64,000 nt of DNA from Rhizobium leucaenae USDA 9039 (GTDB lineage Bacteria; Pseudomonadota; Alphaproteobacteria; Rhizobiales; Rhizobiaceae): positions 116,509-180,508 of the forward strand of contig NZ_AUFB01000013.1 in NCBI RefSeq assembly GCF_000426285.1. The letters are read 5' to 3'. Under the pieces are notes generated by a model that searched no databases, was not told the DNA's origin, and worked only from the letters and a program-made list of their open reading frames with translations. A program made the translations under genes and the position numbers. Of the stretch, positions 52,620 to 61,875 are shown piece by piece; the first letter of the stretch is position 1; every line of letters begins with the position of its first letter.

Positions 52620-53783
52620 TCAGGTGTTGAAGGAAAAGACAATTGGCTTGGCAAAGAGGCGCGCCCAGGCTTGGGCGCTCGCGCGCTGAATGGCGACGAT
52701 GGATGTCCCTTGCGTCCACCAGCCATTGCCGGCAGCGACAATGAGGTCGGGATCCTCGAGCATGGAGTGCAGGACCGGCCAGACGATCAGTTGCTCGTAG
52801 CAGATCAGTGGCGCTATCCGATGGCCAGCGGCAGTCGCGACAGGATTTTCGAAGACATGTGCCCGCGCACCGCCGCTCTGAGAGAGCAACGCGCGCCACG
52901 GCTGCCACATCGAACCCGGCACCGGCATGCGTTCGCGATAGAGGGTCCGCGCGCCCTTGGTGGAGATAGCGACCAGAACATTATCGTATCCGCCCGCATC
53001 GATGACGGCCGCGCCGGCGATGACGGTGACGTCAGTTCCCCGCAGAGCTTGCACCCAGAACCGTTCGACGGTGAGCGTCCAGAAGCCCAGCGAGCTTTCA
53101 GGAAGAACAATCGTGCGTGCGCCCCCCGATGCCCGATCCTTCACCGTGGCAATCAGATCACGATGACGCTCGATGCTGGAGTCACGGCCGAGCAATGCGC
53201 CCATTTCAAGGTCGACCCCCTGCCACGATTCAGCTAGTTTCGGTTCGTCCCAGGTTGCGGCGGACCCGATCCAAAAGCCTGCCACGACAATCGCGACAGC
53301 TGGCCACATGCGGGTTACGAGGCCCACGAGGCCGGCTGTCGCGGCAACCAGTCCCCACCATCCCCATCCCGGAAAGAGCACGCCCGCCGCGGTGATCGGA
53401 TGCGCCCATCCGGTTATGCCGAATGGCGGAATGGCCATCAGAGCCGCCGCCAGGAGATAGTGGCACGGACGAACACCCGTCCTCTTTGTCCAGAGGACGG
53501 TGTGCACGATGATGAAGCCGACGGAAGCACAGAGCCAAAGCAGTAGTCCCGGCCAGAGGTCCGAGGAATAGAAGGTGGCAACGCCCTGTGGCAATCCATG
53601 GGATGCGGCGAGGAAGTAGCCAGCCGAGATCATTGCTGCCGTCAGCCTCGTTCGTGCATGCGCCCAGAGAACCGGAAACGCGAACGCGGCCGGAAGAAGC
53701 AGGACGTGGCCACTCCATCCCACCACTCCGGCGATGACTGAAACGGCAATCAATGCGCCTGGCTGGAGGTGCTCACGGCGCAC
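52620..53783 (-). CDS. traB: Conjugal transfer protein TraB
   Basis: Inner-membrane protein (387 residues from this start) with 5-7 hydrophobic segments in the first 190 residues and a C-terminal carbon-nitrogen-hydrolase-like domain: TIVLPESSLGFW (about 230-241), YRERMPVPGSMW and PLICYEQLI. This resembles apolipoprotein N-acyltransferase. TraB of Ti plasmids increases transfer efficiency, and its chemistry is not settled. I use the GTG at 53783, which overlaps the traF stop by 11 bases. The ATG at 53852 would overlap traF by 80 bases and is less likely. Confidence 0.9.
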   Translation of the reverse strand: MRREHLQPGALIAVSVIAGVVGWSGHVLLLPAAFAFPVLWAHARTRLTAAMISAGYFLAASHGLPQGVATFYSSDLWPGLLLWLCASVGFIIVHTVLWTKRTGVRPCHYLLAAALMAIPPFGITGWAHPITAAGVLFPGWGWWGLVAATAGLVGLVTRMWPAVAIVVAGFWIGSAATWDEPKLAESWQGVDLEMGALLGRDSSIERHRDLIATVKDRASGGARTIVLPESSLGFWTLTVERFWVQALRGTDVTVIAGAAVIDAGGYDNVLVAISTKGARTLYRERMPVPGSMWQPWRALLSQSGGARAHVFENPVATAAGHRIAPLICYEQLIVWPVLHSMLEDPDLIVAAGNGWWTQGTSIVAIQRASAQAWARLFAKPIVFSFNT

Positions 53784-54339
53784 AGGTGAGCACCGGTTGC
53801 GCCAGGCCGAGGATTCCTGAGGCGGGCAGAGGGCCGAAATAGCGGGAGTCATAGGAGCTCCGGAACGTTGAGTGGAGAAAGACGCTTTCGTCAGGCACGA
53901 CCCCGCCGGGATAGGACGTCATTGGCCGGCCGTTGCCGTCCCGTTCAGCCAATTCGGAAAAAGCGATCCGGCGTCCATCGATCGTCACGTCGGCGTCGAT
54001 TTCGACATGCTGCCCGGCAACGGCGACGACCGTCTTGATGAGCGGCGCAACGCCGCCCGGGCAGGTGCCGGCGCGGAGATAGCCACGCTCCCTTGCCTCC
54101 CGCATAGCTGTCGTTTGCGGGGGGCAAATGAAGATGAGGTCGCCAGGAGACACAGGGCGATCGAGCGCCACGATGCGCCAGAGGCCGAGGGGTTCGCTCG
54201 GTGTCAGGTTGATGCGCAAACCGCCGACGATTGCCGTAGCAACACCGCCCCCAACGATGGATGCCGCCAGGGCCAGGAGCAGGACAGCATGGGTCCTTTG
54301 ACCGCGTCGCGTCCCAAACGCAAATACGAGTGTCTTCAT
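53773..54339 (-). CDS. traF: Conjugal transfer pilin peptidase TraF (S26 signal-peptidase family)
   Basis: 188-residue membrane-anchored serine peptidase that matures and cyclises the TrbC pilin in RP4-type systems. A hydrophobic anchor (about 18-40) is followed by the S26 signature TPSEPLGLWRI, with the nucleophilic Ser (about 48) and the Lys region TVVAVAGQHVEI. The C-terminal part has the FLHSTFRSSYDSRYFGPLPASGIL block. It overlaps traA by 4 bases (ATGA) and traB by 11. Confidence 0.93.
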   Translation of the reverse strand: MKTLVFAFGTRRGQRTHAVLLLALAASIVGGGVATAIVGGLRINLTPSEPLGLWRIVALDRPVSPGDLIFICPPQTTAMREARERGYLRAGTCPGGVAPLIKTVVAVAGQHVEIDADVTIDGRRIAFSELAERDGNGRPMTSYPGGVVPDESVFLHSTFRSSYDSRYFGPLPASGILGLAQPVLTCAP

Positions 54340-57300
54340 TTGAGCGAGAGCCCCTGGCTCTTCGTCTGGCGCAGCGTCTCCGCCTGCTTCAGCGCCTCGG
54401 TCGTGCGCTCATGCGCGGCGAGCTGCTGCACCGTCCGCATCGAATTCCACGCCGCTCGCACCTCCGCTTTCTGTCCGGCTGTCATTCCCGGAGTGACGGC
54501 ATTGAACGTCTGCCCGTTGGGGTCCTTCGCAGCGAGTGACAGGAAAGTTCGCTCGCCGAAACGCTCCGAGACAGCCTTTGCGAAACCCTCCAGTTCCGCC
54601 TTCACCATTTTGTCGGCGAGCGCATATTCGAGGCCGGCGGGCAGGTCGTTCCGGTCGATCGCATCGCGAACGCGTTCCAACGTTTGTTTTGCGTTTGGCG
54701 ACAGCGCGGGAATATCGATCGAGACCTTCAGACGGACAGCGCGTTCTTCGACCTCGAATTTGCGTTCCGCCTCCGCCCGCTGACGCAGGTAGCGCTCAAG
54801 GTTGCGGGCCAGGGCCGGCGCATTCGTTTGAGCCTTTTCTCGCTCCTGCTTGTCGGCGTGGCTGGCGAGAATCCCGTTCTTGCCCTTCAGCGCGCCGAAG
54901 CTTTCGGGCTGCGATCCGATCTTGGCTATCGTGGATTTCGCAACGGTCTCGTCCTTCAGCATCGCGTCGACATTGACGGCCTTGAACGCGCTTTCCGGCT
55001 GGGCGTAGACGAGGTGGAAGCGGGTCGAGACCTCCTCCCATTGCTTCTTCAATCCCGGATCGGCTGCGACCTTGTCCTCTATCGCCTGGTCGAACGATCT
55101 GGCGAAGCTTGTGATGCCCGAGACCATCGGCTTTGCCTCCTTGGTGCTGTTTTGGGTTGGGGACTGCGCGGCGCCGCGGACGAGTCCGAGCTTGCCGGCG
55201 ACGGCGGCAAGGCGGAGACCGAGATTGGCAAGTTTTTGCTTCTGACTGACGACCCATTCCAGCCGGTCGCGAACCAGGGTGCGGGCGACATTGACGAAAT
55301 TGAGACCGCGGGCTTCGGCAAACTGAAGCGCTTGGCGGTAGAAGGCGCTCTTCTCGTAATCGAGCGTCGTTTCCTTCGCATTCCTTCGCGACAGGATTGG
55401 GATCAGCCCGCCGTTCCTCGCGAAGGATCTGCGGCCGTAGTAGACGGCCAAATCCTCGCGATGACGGGTCATGGCGACATAGGTGAGATGGCGGTCGAGC
55501 GAAAGGGAAGCGAGCACCTTGACCTGGTCGACCGTCGCACCCTGGCTCTTGTGGATCGTCGTGGCATAGCCGTGGTCGAGGTTGTTGTAGAAGCGATCTT
55601 CGACCAGCACGTGGCGGGCATTCTCCCCATCACCGATCAGCGCGGTGATGCGCCCCGGTCCTACTTCCACGACCTTGGCCAGCATGCCGTTCTTTACGCC
55701 GAGCGATCCCTCGTTCTTCAGGAACACGATCTGGTCGCCGACGGCGAAGTTGCGTTCGCCATCAGCGGTCTTGAACATGTTTCCCTGATCGAGAACCCCA
55801 CGTTCGATGAGTTTGATCCGCGCCATCTGGTTGAGCATGCGGACGTCACGGCGCAGATGAGCGAGGATCAGCGACGTCTTCGCCGGATCGTAGTCGTGGT
55901 CCCACGCAGCGATGAGGTTGTCGACAGCGTCGGCTTTGAGATCCGCTCCGATGACCCTGCCATTGGCGCGATAGGCGTCGACCGCCTTGCCGACCTTACC
56001 GCGTGCTAGATCAAGCGAAGCGTCACGCATCCATTGCTGGCGCTGGCGGTAGATGGTTTCGAGTTCGGCATAGCCGATGCGATCGGCAATGGCGCGAAAG
56101 GCGGCACCTGCCTCGATCGGTTGAAGCTGCTCGGGATCGCCGACGAGAACGAGCTTGGCGCCAGTCTTCGTCACCGCTTCGACGAACAGCGCCATCTGCC
56201 GAGATGACACCATGCCGGCCTCGTCGAGAACGAAAACCGTCTTGCTATCGAGCTGATCCCGCCCTTGGTTCCAGCGCAGCTCCCATGACGCAAGCGTGCG
56301 CGAGATGATGCCCGCTTCCTTCTCCAGGCCCTCGGCCGCCTTGCCGGCAAGTGCGCCGCCGACGACGTGATAGCCGGCCGCTTCCCATGCCTCGCGTGCC
56401 GCCTTCATCATCGTCGTCTTGCCGGCGCCGGCACGGCCGATCACGGCGGCGATCCGCTCAGGTCCCGCCACATGTTCGATCGCCGTTTTCTGCTCATCCG
56501 AAAGACGCTCATGGCGCTCGAATGTCGCCGCCAGCACTGCCTCGCGAACGCCATGCGACGATCGCTGAGACAGCCAGACGGCGCGATTGGCCATCTCGGC
56601 TTCGAGCCGGATCATGTCGCGCGTCGTGTATTTGGCCGGCACTCGGATGCCGCTGGCAAGGTCGATCCGCTCGCGCTCGATGCGGAAGGTTTCGGGGCAG
56701 AGCAAGATCCTCACCATCAGGCTTTGGAACAGCACCGCGTCGTCGACGTAACGGTGCAGGATTTTAGCCACGTCCCGTTCGTCAAAGACGCTCTTCTCCC
56801 GCATGATCAGGGCAAGCACGAGCTCAGGATTCCTGTCGATCCGCCTGACATTTTCGCTCCGCCTCGCCTCCTGCAGTTCGAGACGCTCGAGCTCGACCGG
56901 CTCGGACGCACCATCGGATTTTCGTTCGATCGCCTTCGTGCCGACGCCGAGATGGATGGTCGGTTCCAGGTCAATTCCCTGCTTCTCGAAGGAGCGGCCA
57001 TCGACGCGGATGTCGAGACCCGCAAGGGCCAGGTGCCGGTTCTGGCAGGCAAACCATCCGTCCCGAAACAGGTTGAAATCGTCGATGCTTCCGGCCCAGA
57101 GCTCATAGACGATCTTGCCGGCATCGTTGCGGATCGAATTGCCGTCTGGCCCCGTTACCGGGACCTTCTTAGCGCCAAACCCATCCGCAGTCAGTGGCCG
57201 CAACGTCGTCATGAGATGGACATGCGGATTGCCCGGTGCGTCGTGATAGACCCAGTCCGCGACCATGCCCTTCGCCGTGATGTGCTGCTCGACGAAATCC

Positions 57301-57647
57301 CGCACCAGCGCAATGTTCTGCTCGGGCGTCAACTCGATCGGCAAGGCGATCGTCACATCCTTGGCGAGCTGGGCGTCGGAGCGTTTCTCGAAATCTTCGA
57401 CCTTGTTCCAGAACGCTTCCGAGGCGCCGCCCACCGATCGATCCGCAATCATCGCGCGCAGCCATTCCGGCGCATCGGCGGGGATGACGAACTCTTCGTG
57501 GAGCAAACCCTGCTTGCGGGTGTAGTCGATCGTCCGCGCCTCGCGCTCATACTCCATCTTGGAGCAGTGCCGGTAGGCCGCCGACAGCACCGCGCTGCGG
57601 CCGGAGCCGCGGGCGACGACGCTGACGGAGAAATGGGGGACGGCCAC
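54336..57647 (-). CDS. traA: Ti-type conjugative relaxase TraA (MOBQ relaxase plus helicase)
   Basis: 1103-residue protein that nicks oriT and unwinds the transferred strand. The N-terminal MobA/MobL relaxase (about 1-240) has the probable catalytic Tyr at 25 (SAAYRH) and the metal-binding HxH in PHVHLMTTLRP (His142, His144). A TraI/RecD-type helicase follows: Walker A IGRAGAGKTTMM (about 403-414), Walker B FVLDEAGM, and GDPEQLQPIEAG with later HGYATTIHKSQGATV and YVAMTRHREDL motifs. The C-terminal 250 residues are helical. Size matches pTi TraA (about 1100). It is transcribed away from oriT. Confidence 0.97.
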   Translation of the reverse strand: MAVPHFSVSVVARGSGRSAVLSAAYRHCSKMEYEREARTIDYTRKQGLLHEEFVIPADAPEWLRAMIADRSVGGASEAFWNKVEDFEKRSDAQLAKDVTIALPIELTPEQNIALVRDFVEQHITAKGMVADWVYHDAPGNPHVHLMTTLRPLTADGFGAKKVPVTGPDGNSIRNDAGKIVYELWAGSIDDFNLFRDGWFACQNRHLALAGLDIRVDGRSFEKQGIDLEPTIHLGVGTKAIERKSDGASEPVELERLELQEARRSENVRRIDRNPELVLALIMREKSVFDERDVAKILHRYVDDAVLFQSLMVRILLCPETFRIERERIDLASGIRVPAKYTTRDMIRLEAEMANRAVWLSQRSSHGVREAVLAATFERHERLSDEQKTAIEHVAGPERIAAVIGRAGAGKTTMMKAAREAWEAAGYHVVGGALAGKAAEGLEKEAGIISRTLASWELRWNQGRDQLDSKTVFVLDEAGMVSSRQMALFVEAVTKTGAKLVLVGDPEQLQPIEAGAAFRAIADRIGYAELETIYRQRQQWMRDASLDLARGKVGKAVDAYRANGRVIGADLKADAVDNLIAAWDHDYDPAKTSLILAHLRRDVRMLNQMARIKLIERGVLDQGNMFKTADGERNFAVGDQIVFLKNEGSLGVKNGMLAKVVEVGPGRITALIGDGENARHVLVEDRFYNNLDHGYATTIHKSQGATVDQVKVLASLSLDRHLTYVAMTRHREDLAVYYGRRSFARNGGLIPILSRRNAKETTLDYEKSAFYRQALQFAEARGLNFVNVARTLVRDRLEWVVSQKQKLANLGLRLAAVAGKLGLVRGAAQSPTQNSTKEAKPMVSGITSFARSFDQAIEDKVAADPGLKKQWEEVSTRFHLVYAQPESAFKAVNVDAMLKDETVAKSTIAKIGSQPESFGALKGKNGILASHADKQEREKAQTNAPALARNLERYLRQRAEAERKFEVEERAVRLKVSIDIPALSPNAKQTLERVRDAIDRNDLPAGLEYALADKMVKAELEGFAKAVSERFGERTFLSLAAKDPNGQTFNAVTPGMTAGQKAEVRAAWNSMRTVQQLAAHERTTEALKQAETLRQTKSQGLSLK

Positions 57648-57718
57648 GGCGGAGTTCTTTCCCGGTTGCGAACAATATCAACGGGTTCGTCGGGAGCGGC
57701 AGGCCCCGCCAGGGCCTA

Positions 57719-57758
57719 AAAGCAGGGCGTCGCGGCAGCGACGTATAATTGCGCCCTT
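57719..57758. other. Origin of transfer (oriT), Ti/RSF1010-like
   Basis: In the 255-base gap between divergent traA and traC. The element contains a perfect 6-bp inverted repeat CGTCGC-GGCA-GCGACG (57728-57743), followed by TATAATTGCGCCCTT (57744-57758). This matches the arrangement of Ti-plasmid and RSF1010-type nic regions, where cleavage falls in the GCGCCCT box. The exact nick position is inferred. Confidence 0.85.
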
Positions 57759-57902
57759 CGGATCCGCTCCTTCGGAACGGCCGGGATCATTCACCAAAGC
57801 ATCGCCGCTGGCGATTGCATGATCCGCCTAGTGCGTTCCGCGCGTCGATCGGGAAGACTGGCCTCGCAAGACAAAGCTTTCTCACCCAGGAGTCATCAGC
57901 AC

Positions 57903-58199
57903 ATGAAGAAGCCATCCTCGAAAATCCGCGACGAAATCGCCAAGCTCCAAGAGCAACTCAAGGCGGCCGAGACCCGGGAGGCTGAGCGCATCGGCCGGAT
58001 CGCGCTCAAGGCAGGTCTCGGCGAAATCGAAGTCGATGAGACAACGCTGCAGGCAGCCTTCGAGGACCTGGCGAAGCGGTTTCGCGGAGGAAAGGTCGCT
58101 GCAACCGGAGGGAAGAAGGTGGGTAGCGCCGGCGAAAGCAGCGCATCGTCCACGCAGGACGCGGCTGGCGCGACTGCGGGCGGGACTGCTGAGGCTTGA
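57903..58199 (+). CDS. traC: Conjugal transfer protein TraC
   Basis: 98-residue basic relaxosome protein. The N-terminal helix (KIRDEIAKLQEQLKAAETREAERIGRIALKAGL in outline, about 7-40) is typical of rhizobial TraC, followed by a Gly/Ser/Ala-rich tail. It is thought to help TraA at oriT. The ATG at 57903 is closest to the family start. First gene of the rightward traCDG operon. Confidence 0.9.
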   Translation: MKKPSSKIRDEIAKLQEQLKAAETREAERIGRIALKAGLGEIEVDETTLQAAFEDLAKRFRGGKVAATGGKKVGSAGESSASSTQDAAGATAGGTAEA

Positions 58200-58203
58200 G
58201 CGG

Positions 58204-58419
58204 ATGGCGCGCACGGCGACTTCCGACGCCCGCAAGAAGGACACGCGGGAAAAGATCGAGCTTGGCGGCCTCATCGTCAAGGCCGGGTTTCGCTACGAGA
58301 AGCGGGCGCTGCTGCTCGGGCTTCTCATCGATGCCGCCGGCCGGCTGAAGGGAGATCAGCAGGAGCGCCTTCGGCTCACCGCGATTGGTGCTGCGGCGTT
58401 CGGAGAGAGCGATGAATAG
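58204..58419 (+). CDS. traD: Conjugal transfer protein TraD
   Basis: 71-residue basic protein of the Ti-type traCDG operon (not the F-plasmid TraD coupling protein). It contains DARKKDTREKIELGGLIVKAG (about 8-28) and a helical second half. It is a relaxosome accessory factor of unclear mechanism. It lies 4 bases after traC and overlaps traG by 8 bases. Confidence 0.9.
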   Translation: MARTATSDARKKDTREKIELGGLIVKAGFRYEKRALLLGLLIDAAGRLKGDQQERLRLTAIGAAAFGESDE

Positions 58420-60385
58420 AATCGTTCTATACGTCGCACCCTGCGCATTGATGATGCTGACGGCAGTCGGCATGGCGGGGGTCGAACACTGGCTTTCCGC
58501 CTTCGGCAAGAGCGATGCCGCAAAACAGATGCTCGGCCGGGCGGGCATCGCTCTGCCCTATGTCGTCGCCTCCCTCGTCGGCATCGTCTTCCTGTTTGCG
58601 GTGGCCGGCTCAGCCAGGATTAGGTCAGCCGGTTGGGGCGTTTTCACGGGCGCGATCGCCACGCTCGTCGTCGCGATCCTGCGTGAGACGATACGGCTCT
58701 CCGCGTTCCGGGGCGAGGTGCCGGCCGGCAAGTCGATCCTGAACTATCTCGATCCCGCAACGACGATCGGCGCGGCCGCCGTGCTGATGTCCGTGTTGTT
58801 CGGCATGCGGGTGGCGATCGCCGGCAACGCCGCTTTCGCCAGGTCCGAGCCGAAACGCATTTACGGCAAGCGGGCTCTGCACGGCGAGGCCGACTGGATG
58901 AAGCTGTCGCAAGCCGAAAAGCTGTTTGACGCGGATGGCGGCATGGTCATCGGCGAGCGCTACCGGGTCGATAGGGACAGCGTCGCGGCATACGCGTTTC
59001 GCGCCGACAGCGCCGAGACGTGGGGAGCAGGCGGGACCTCACCACTGCTCTGCTTCGACGGCTCGTTCGGCTCGTCGCACGGCATCGTCTTCGCCGGCTC
59101 CGGCGGCTTCAAGACGACATCGGTCACGATCCCGACGGCGCTCAAATGGGGCGGGGCGCTCGTCGTCCTCGACCCGTCGAATGAGGTCGCTCCGATGGTG
59201 TCGAAGCACCGTGGCGACGCCGACCGAGATGTCTTTGTCCTCGATCCGAAGCGCTCGGAGATCGGCTTCAACGCGCTCGACTGGATCGGCCGGTTCGGCG
59301 GAACGAAAGAGGAGGATATCGCCTCGGTCGCCTCCTGGATCATGAGCGATAGCGGCGGCGCGCGCGGCGTTCGTGATGATTTCTTCCGCGCCTCGGCCTT
59401 GCAGCTGCTGACAGCGCTGATTGCCGATGTTTGCCTCTCCGGCCACACGCCGGAGAACGACCAGACGCTTCGGCAGGTGCGCAAGAACCTCTCCGAGCCG
59501 GAGCCGAAACTGCGGGAGCGGCTGCAGTCGATCTACGACAACTCAGACTCGGACTTCGTGAAGGAAAATGTCGCGGCTTTCGTCAACATGACGCCCGAGA
59601 CCTTTTCCGGCGTCTACGCCAACGCGGTCAAGGAAACACATTGGTTGTCCTATCCGAACTACGCCGCCCTGGTCTCGGGTACGAGCTTTACGACGCAAGA
59701 TCTTGGAGAGGGAAAGACCGACATCTTCATCAATGTCGATCTCAAGACGCTGGAAACGCATTCGGGCCTGGCGCGCGTCATCATCGGCTCGTTCCTGAAC
59801 GCGATTTATAACCGCAATGGGCAAATGGAGGGCAGGACTCTCTTTCTCCTCGATGAGGTCGCGCGCCTCGGCTACATGCGCATCCTTGAGACAGCCCGCG
59901 ACGCCGGTCGGAAATACGGCATCACGCTCCTCATGATCTACCAGTCGATCGGCCAGATGCGCGAGACCTATGGCGGTCGCGACGCGGCAAGCAAATGGTT
60001 CGAAAGCGCGAGCTGGATTTCCTTTGCCGCCATCAACGATCCCGAAACCGCCGATTACATCTCGCGCCGTTGCGGCATGACGACGGTCGAGATCGACCAG
60101 GTCAGCCGCAGTTCTCAGGCGAGGGGATCGTCTCGCACACGATCGAAGCAACTGGCCGCCAGACCTCTGATCCAGCCTCATGAGGTCCTGCGCATGCGTG
60201 CCGACGAGCAGATCGTCTTCACGGCGGGGAACGCACCGCTGAGATGCGGCCGTGCCATCTGGTTCCGGCGAGAGGATATGAAGAGGTGCGTCGGGACGAA
60301 CAAGTTTCACCAGCTCAAAGGCAGGCCCGACGCGCATCCGATCGAGCCGGCGCGCAGTGCAACGAGCAAGGCCGATCGAGCATAA
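58412..60385 (+). CDS. traG: Type IV coupling protein TraG (VirD4 family)
   Basis: 657-residue inner-membrane ATPase linking the TraA-oriT complex to the Trb channel. Several N-terminal membrane segments (about 5-25, 45-65, 75-90, 118-138) precede the ATPase. Walker A is the coupling-protein variant FAGSGGFKTTS (about 226-236), and Walker B is LFLLDEVARLG (about 474-484). The last 70 residues are hydrophilic. The start ATG at 58412 overlaps the traD stop. The TTG at 58385 is not needed. Confidence 0.97.
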   Translation: MNRIVLYVAPCALMMLTAVGMAGVEHWLSAFGKSDAAKQMLGRAGIALPYVVASLVGIVFLFAVAGSARIRSAGWGVFTGAIATLVVAILRETIRLSAFRGEVPAGKSILNYLDPATTIGAAAVLMSVLFGMRVAIAGNAAFARSEPKRIYGKRALHGEADWMKLSQAEKLFDADGGMVIGERYRVDRDSVAAYAFRADSAETWGAGGTSPLLCFDGSFGSSHGIVFAGSGGFKTTSVTIPTALKWGGALVVLDPSNEVAPMVSKHRGDADRDVFVLDPKRSEIGFNALDWIGRFGGTKEEDIASVASWIMSDSGGARGVRDDFFRASALQLLTALIADVCLSGHTPENDQTLRQVRKNLSEPEPKLRERLQSIYDNSDSDFVKENVAAFVNMTPETFSGVYANAVKETHWLSYPNYAALVSGTSFTTQDLGEGKTDIFINVDLKTLETHSGLARVIIGSFLNAIYNRNGQMEGRTLFLLDEVARLGYMRILETARDAGRKYGITLLMIYQSIGQMRETYGGRDAASKWFESASWISFAAINDPETADYISRRCGMTTVEIDQVSRSSQARGSSRTRSKQLAARPLIQPHEVLRMRADEQIVFTAGNAPLRCGRAIWFRREDMKRCVGTNKFHQLKGRPDAHPIEPARSATSKADRA

Positions 60386-60630
60386 TGAAGAGTATCGGAG
60401 AAATCAGCATAGCGGCCGCCCAACGGGCGGGATTTCGGGAATTCTCGTCGTGCGAGGGGCGGGAAACAGCGCAGCCGCAGGAGCCTCAACTTGAGTAACC
60501 CGAAGGGGAGGCGGGACCGACTGCGCCCCGCCTGCGCACACCATCCTGCCGGCCCGACTTCAGGTCGGGCCGTAAACGCAGATGAAACCAGGTCCGAGAT
60601 AGCTTGAGGCAAACAGAAGAGGACGGGCAA

Positions 60631-60900
60631 GTGGCGAAATCGAATGTGGTTCCGTTAAGAAGGCCGCGGAAGTCCGGCAGTAGGAATGATCGATATCGCC
60701 TGCGGGGAAAGTCACCCCAGTCCGGACAGAAAGGTCCGCGCACATCGCTGATGGCGTTGATCTCAGCCATCATTGTTGCTGCTGGAGGCTGGTTTGCCTT
60801 CGGCGGCGGCGATCTCTCTGGCGTACTCGCTTTGGCCAGAACGCCGGCGGCAGATAGATTGGCGGCCGCGTTTGCGTTTTGCGCGAGAGCGCGCGCATGA
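60631..60900 (+). CDS. Small membrane protein upstream of the nuclease gene
   Basis: 89-residue protein with a basic N-terminus (VPLRRPRKSGSRNDRYRLRGK) and one membrane segment (about 49-66, SLMALISAIIVAAGGWFAFGG), so probably a single-span inner-membrane protein. It starts with GTG after AGAGGACGGG. The stop overlaps the nuclease ATG (ATGA at 60897-60900), so the two are translationally coupled. Unknown function. It might anchor or export the nuclease. Confidence 0.65.
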   Translation: MAKSNVVPLRRPRKSGSRNDRYRLRGKSPQSGQKGPRTSLMALISAIIVAAGGWFAFGGGDLSGVLALARTPAADRLAAAFAFCARARA

Positions 60901-61208
60901 ACTGCGTCGTCGACGGCGATACCTTCTGGTTCGAGGGCCAGAAAATCCGCATCGCGGATATCGACACGCCGGAACTCAGCCCGCCGCGCTGCGAAGCGGA
61001 ACGCATCAAGGGCGAGGCGGCGAAGGCACGCCTGCTGGCGCTGCTGAATGCCGGCAACTTCTCGCTTTCCGCTGGCTTGCGCGATGAAGACAAGTATGGT
61101 CGCAAGCTCCGGACCGTAACACGATCCGGGCACTCGATCGGGGACAGACTTGTCGATGAGGGCCTCGCCAGGCGCTGGGACGGTGCCAGACATGGATGGT
61201 GCGGCTGA
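60897..61208 (+). CDS. Thermonuclease-like (SNase family) protein
   Basis: 103-residue protein of the staphylococcal nuclease fold. VVDGDTFWFEGQKIRIADIDTPEL (about 4-28 in outline) carries the metal Asp and first catalytic Arg. KGEAAK (about 43-48) carries the Glu, and DKYGRKLRTV (about 70-79) the second Arg. All three catalytic positions therefore appear kept. It has no signal peptide of its own and follows the small membrane protein by overlap. Such nucleases are common on rhizobial plasmids downstream of traG. A role in DNA processing on transfer is plausible but unproven. Confidence 0.85.
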   Translation: MNCVVDGDTFWFEGQKIRIADIDTPELSPPRCEAERIKGEAAKARLLALLNAGNFSLSAGLRDEDKYGRKLRTVTRSGHSIGDRLVDEGLARRWDGARHGWCG

Positions 61209-61411
61209 GGACCCGCGAGAGGATCGTTGCCGGATGGCCGAAACCGCCCGGCGGGTTCGGGGAGCGTGAGCGAGTAGAGCCGTGCGCCGAAGGCGTCTCG
61301 CACCAAGCCTGTCTCGTCCCCTCGCTTATCATCACCGTCGTGAATCGATCAGCGCCGACCGATTCATAAGTGTCGTTGGACGCGTTTCCCGGGGTCGGCG
61401 ATTCTACCCTC

Positions 61412-61669
61412 ATGATCGCGCAACCCTACCATCTTTATGTCGAACGCACCGATGTAGCGAAGAACATGGCGCGCTATTATGCCATGTCAATCGAGCCGAA
61501 CCTGTTCGGGGACGTCTGTCTCCTGCGCAAATGGGGCCGCATCGGAAGCAAGGGACAGATGATGATCCATCATTTCGGTCGGGAAGAGGAAGCTGTAGAC
61601 CTGTTCCTCGATCTGCTCCGACGAAAGCGCAAGCGCGGCTATCGTCCGCGCGCCTCAGTGGCACAATGA
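61412..61669 (+). CDS. WGR domain-containing protein
   Basis: 85-residue protein made almost entirely of one WGR domain: FGDVCLLRKWGRIGSKGQMM (about 32-51), then a helical end EAVDLFLDLLRRKRKRGY. WGR domains bind nucleic acid ends in PARPs and related proteins, and short stand-alone forms are frequent on rhizobial plasmids. The start is taken at ATG 61412. A GTG at 61370 is an alternative. No role is known. Confidence 0.85.
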   Translation: MIAQPYHLYVERTDVAKNMARYYAMSIEPNLFGDVCLLRKWGRIGSKGQMMIHHFGREEEAVDLFLDLLRRKRKRGYRPRASVAQ

Positions 61670-61671
61670 GA

Positions 61672-61693
61672 ACGGCCCGCCGAAGCGGGCCGT
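61672..61693. terminator. Hairpin between convergent genes, likely bidirectional terminator
   Basis: Perfect 9-bp stem ACGGCCCGC/GCGGGCCGT with a CGAA loop, between the WGR gene stop and the stop of the small minus-strand gene. It has no long T-run, so the terminator call rests on position and symmetry. Confidence 0.6.
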
Positions 61694-61701
61694 AAGGCGC
61701 C

Positions 61702-61875
61702 TCATCGGCGCAGGTTCCAATCGGTCTCGAACGACACTTCGATGTCAACGAAGAACGGGATCTTGATCGCAAGCTTCAATGCGAGCTTGCCCTTGCGGAA
61801 GAAGTGGCTGATCACCTTGCCGAGGGCGCGGAGTTGGCGGCCGGTGGCGGCGAGGAATTGAGCGAGCTGTTGCAT
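61702..61875 (-). CDS. Small basic hypothetical protein
   Basis: 57-residue protein. It begins QQLAQFLAATGRQLRALGKV and continues with a strongly basic/hydrophobic stretch, FRKGKLALKLAIKIPFF. The start is fixed by AAGGAGATC before the ATG. Short proteins of this kind recur on rhizobial plasmids near WGR and DUF736 genes. No function known. Confidence 0.65.
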   Translation of the reverse strand: MQQLAQFLAATGRQLRALGKVISHFFRKGKLALKLAIKIPFFVDIEVSFETDWNLRR

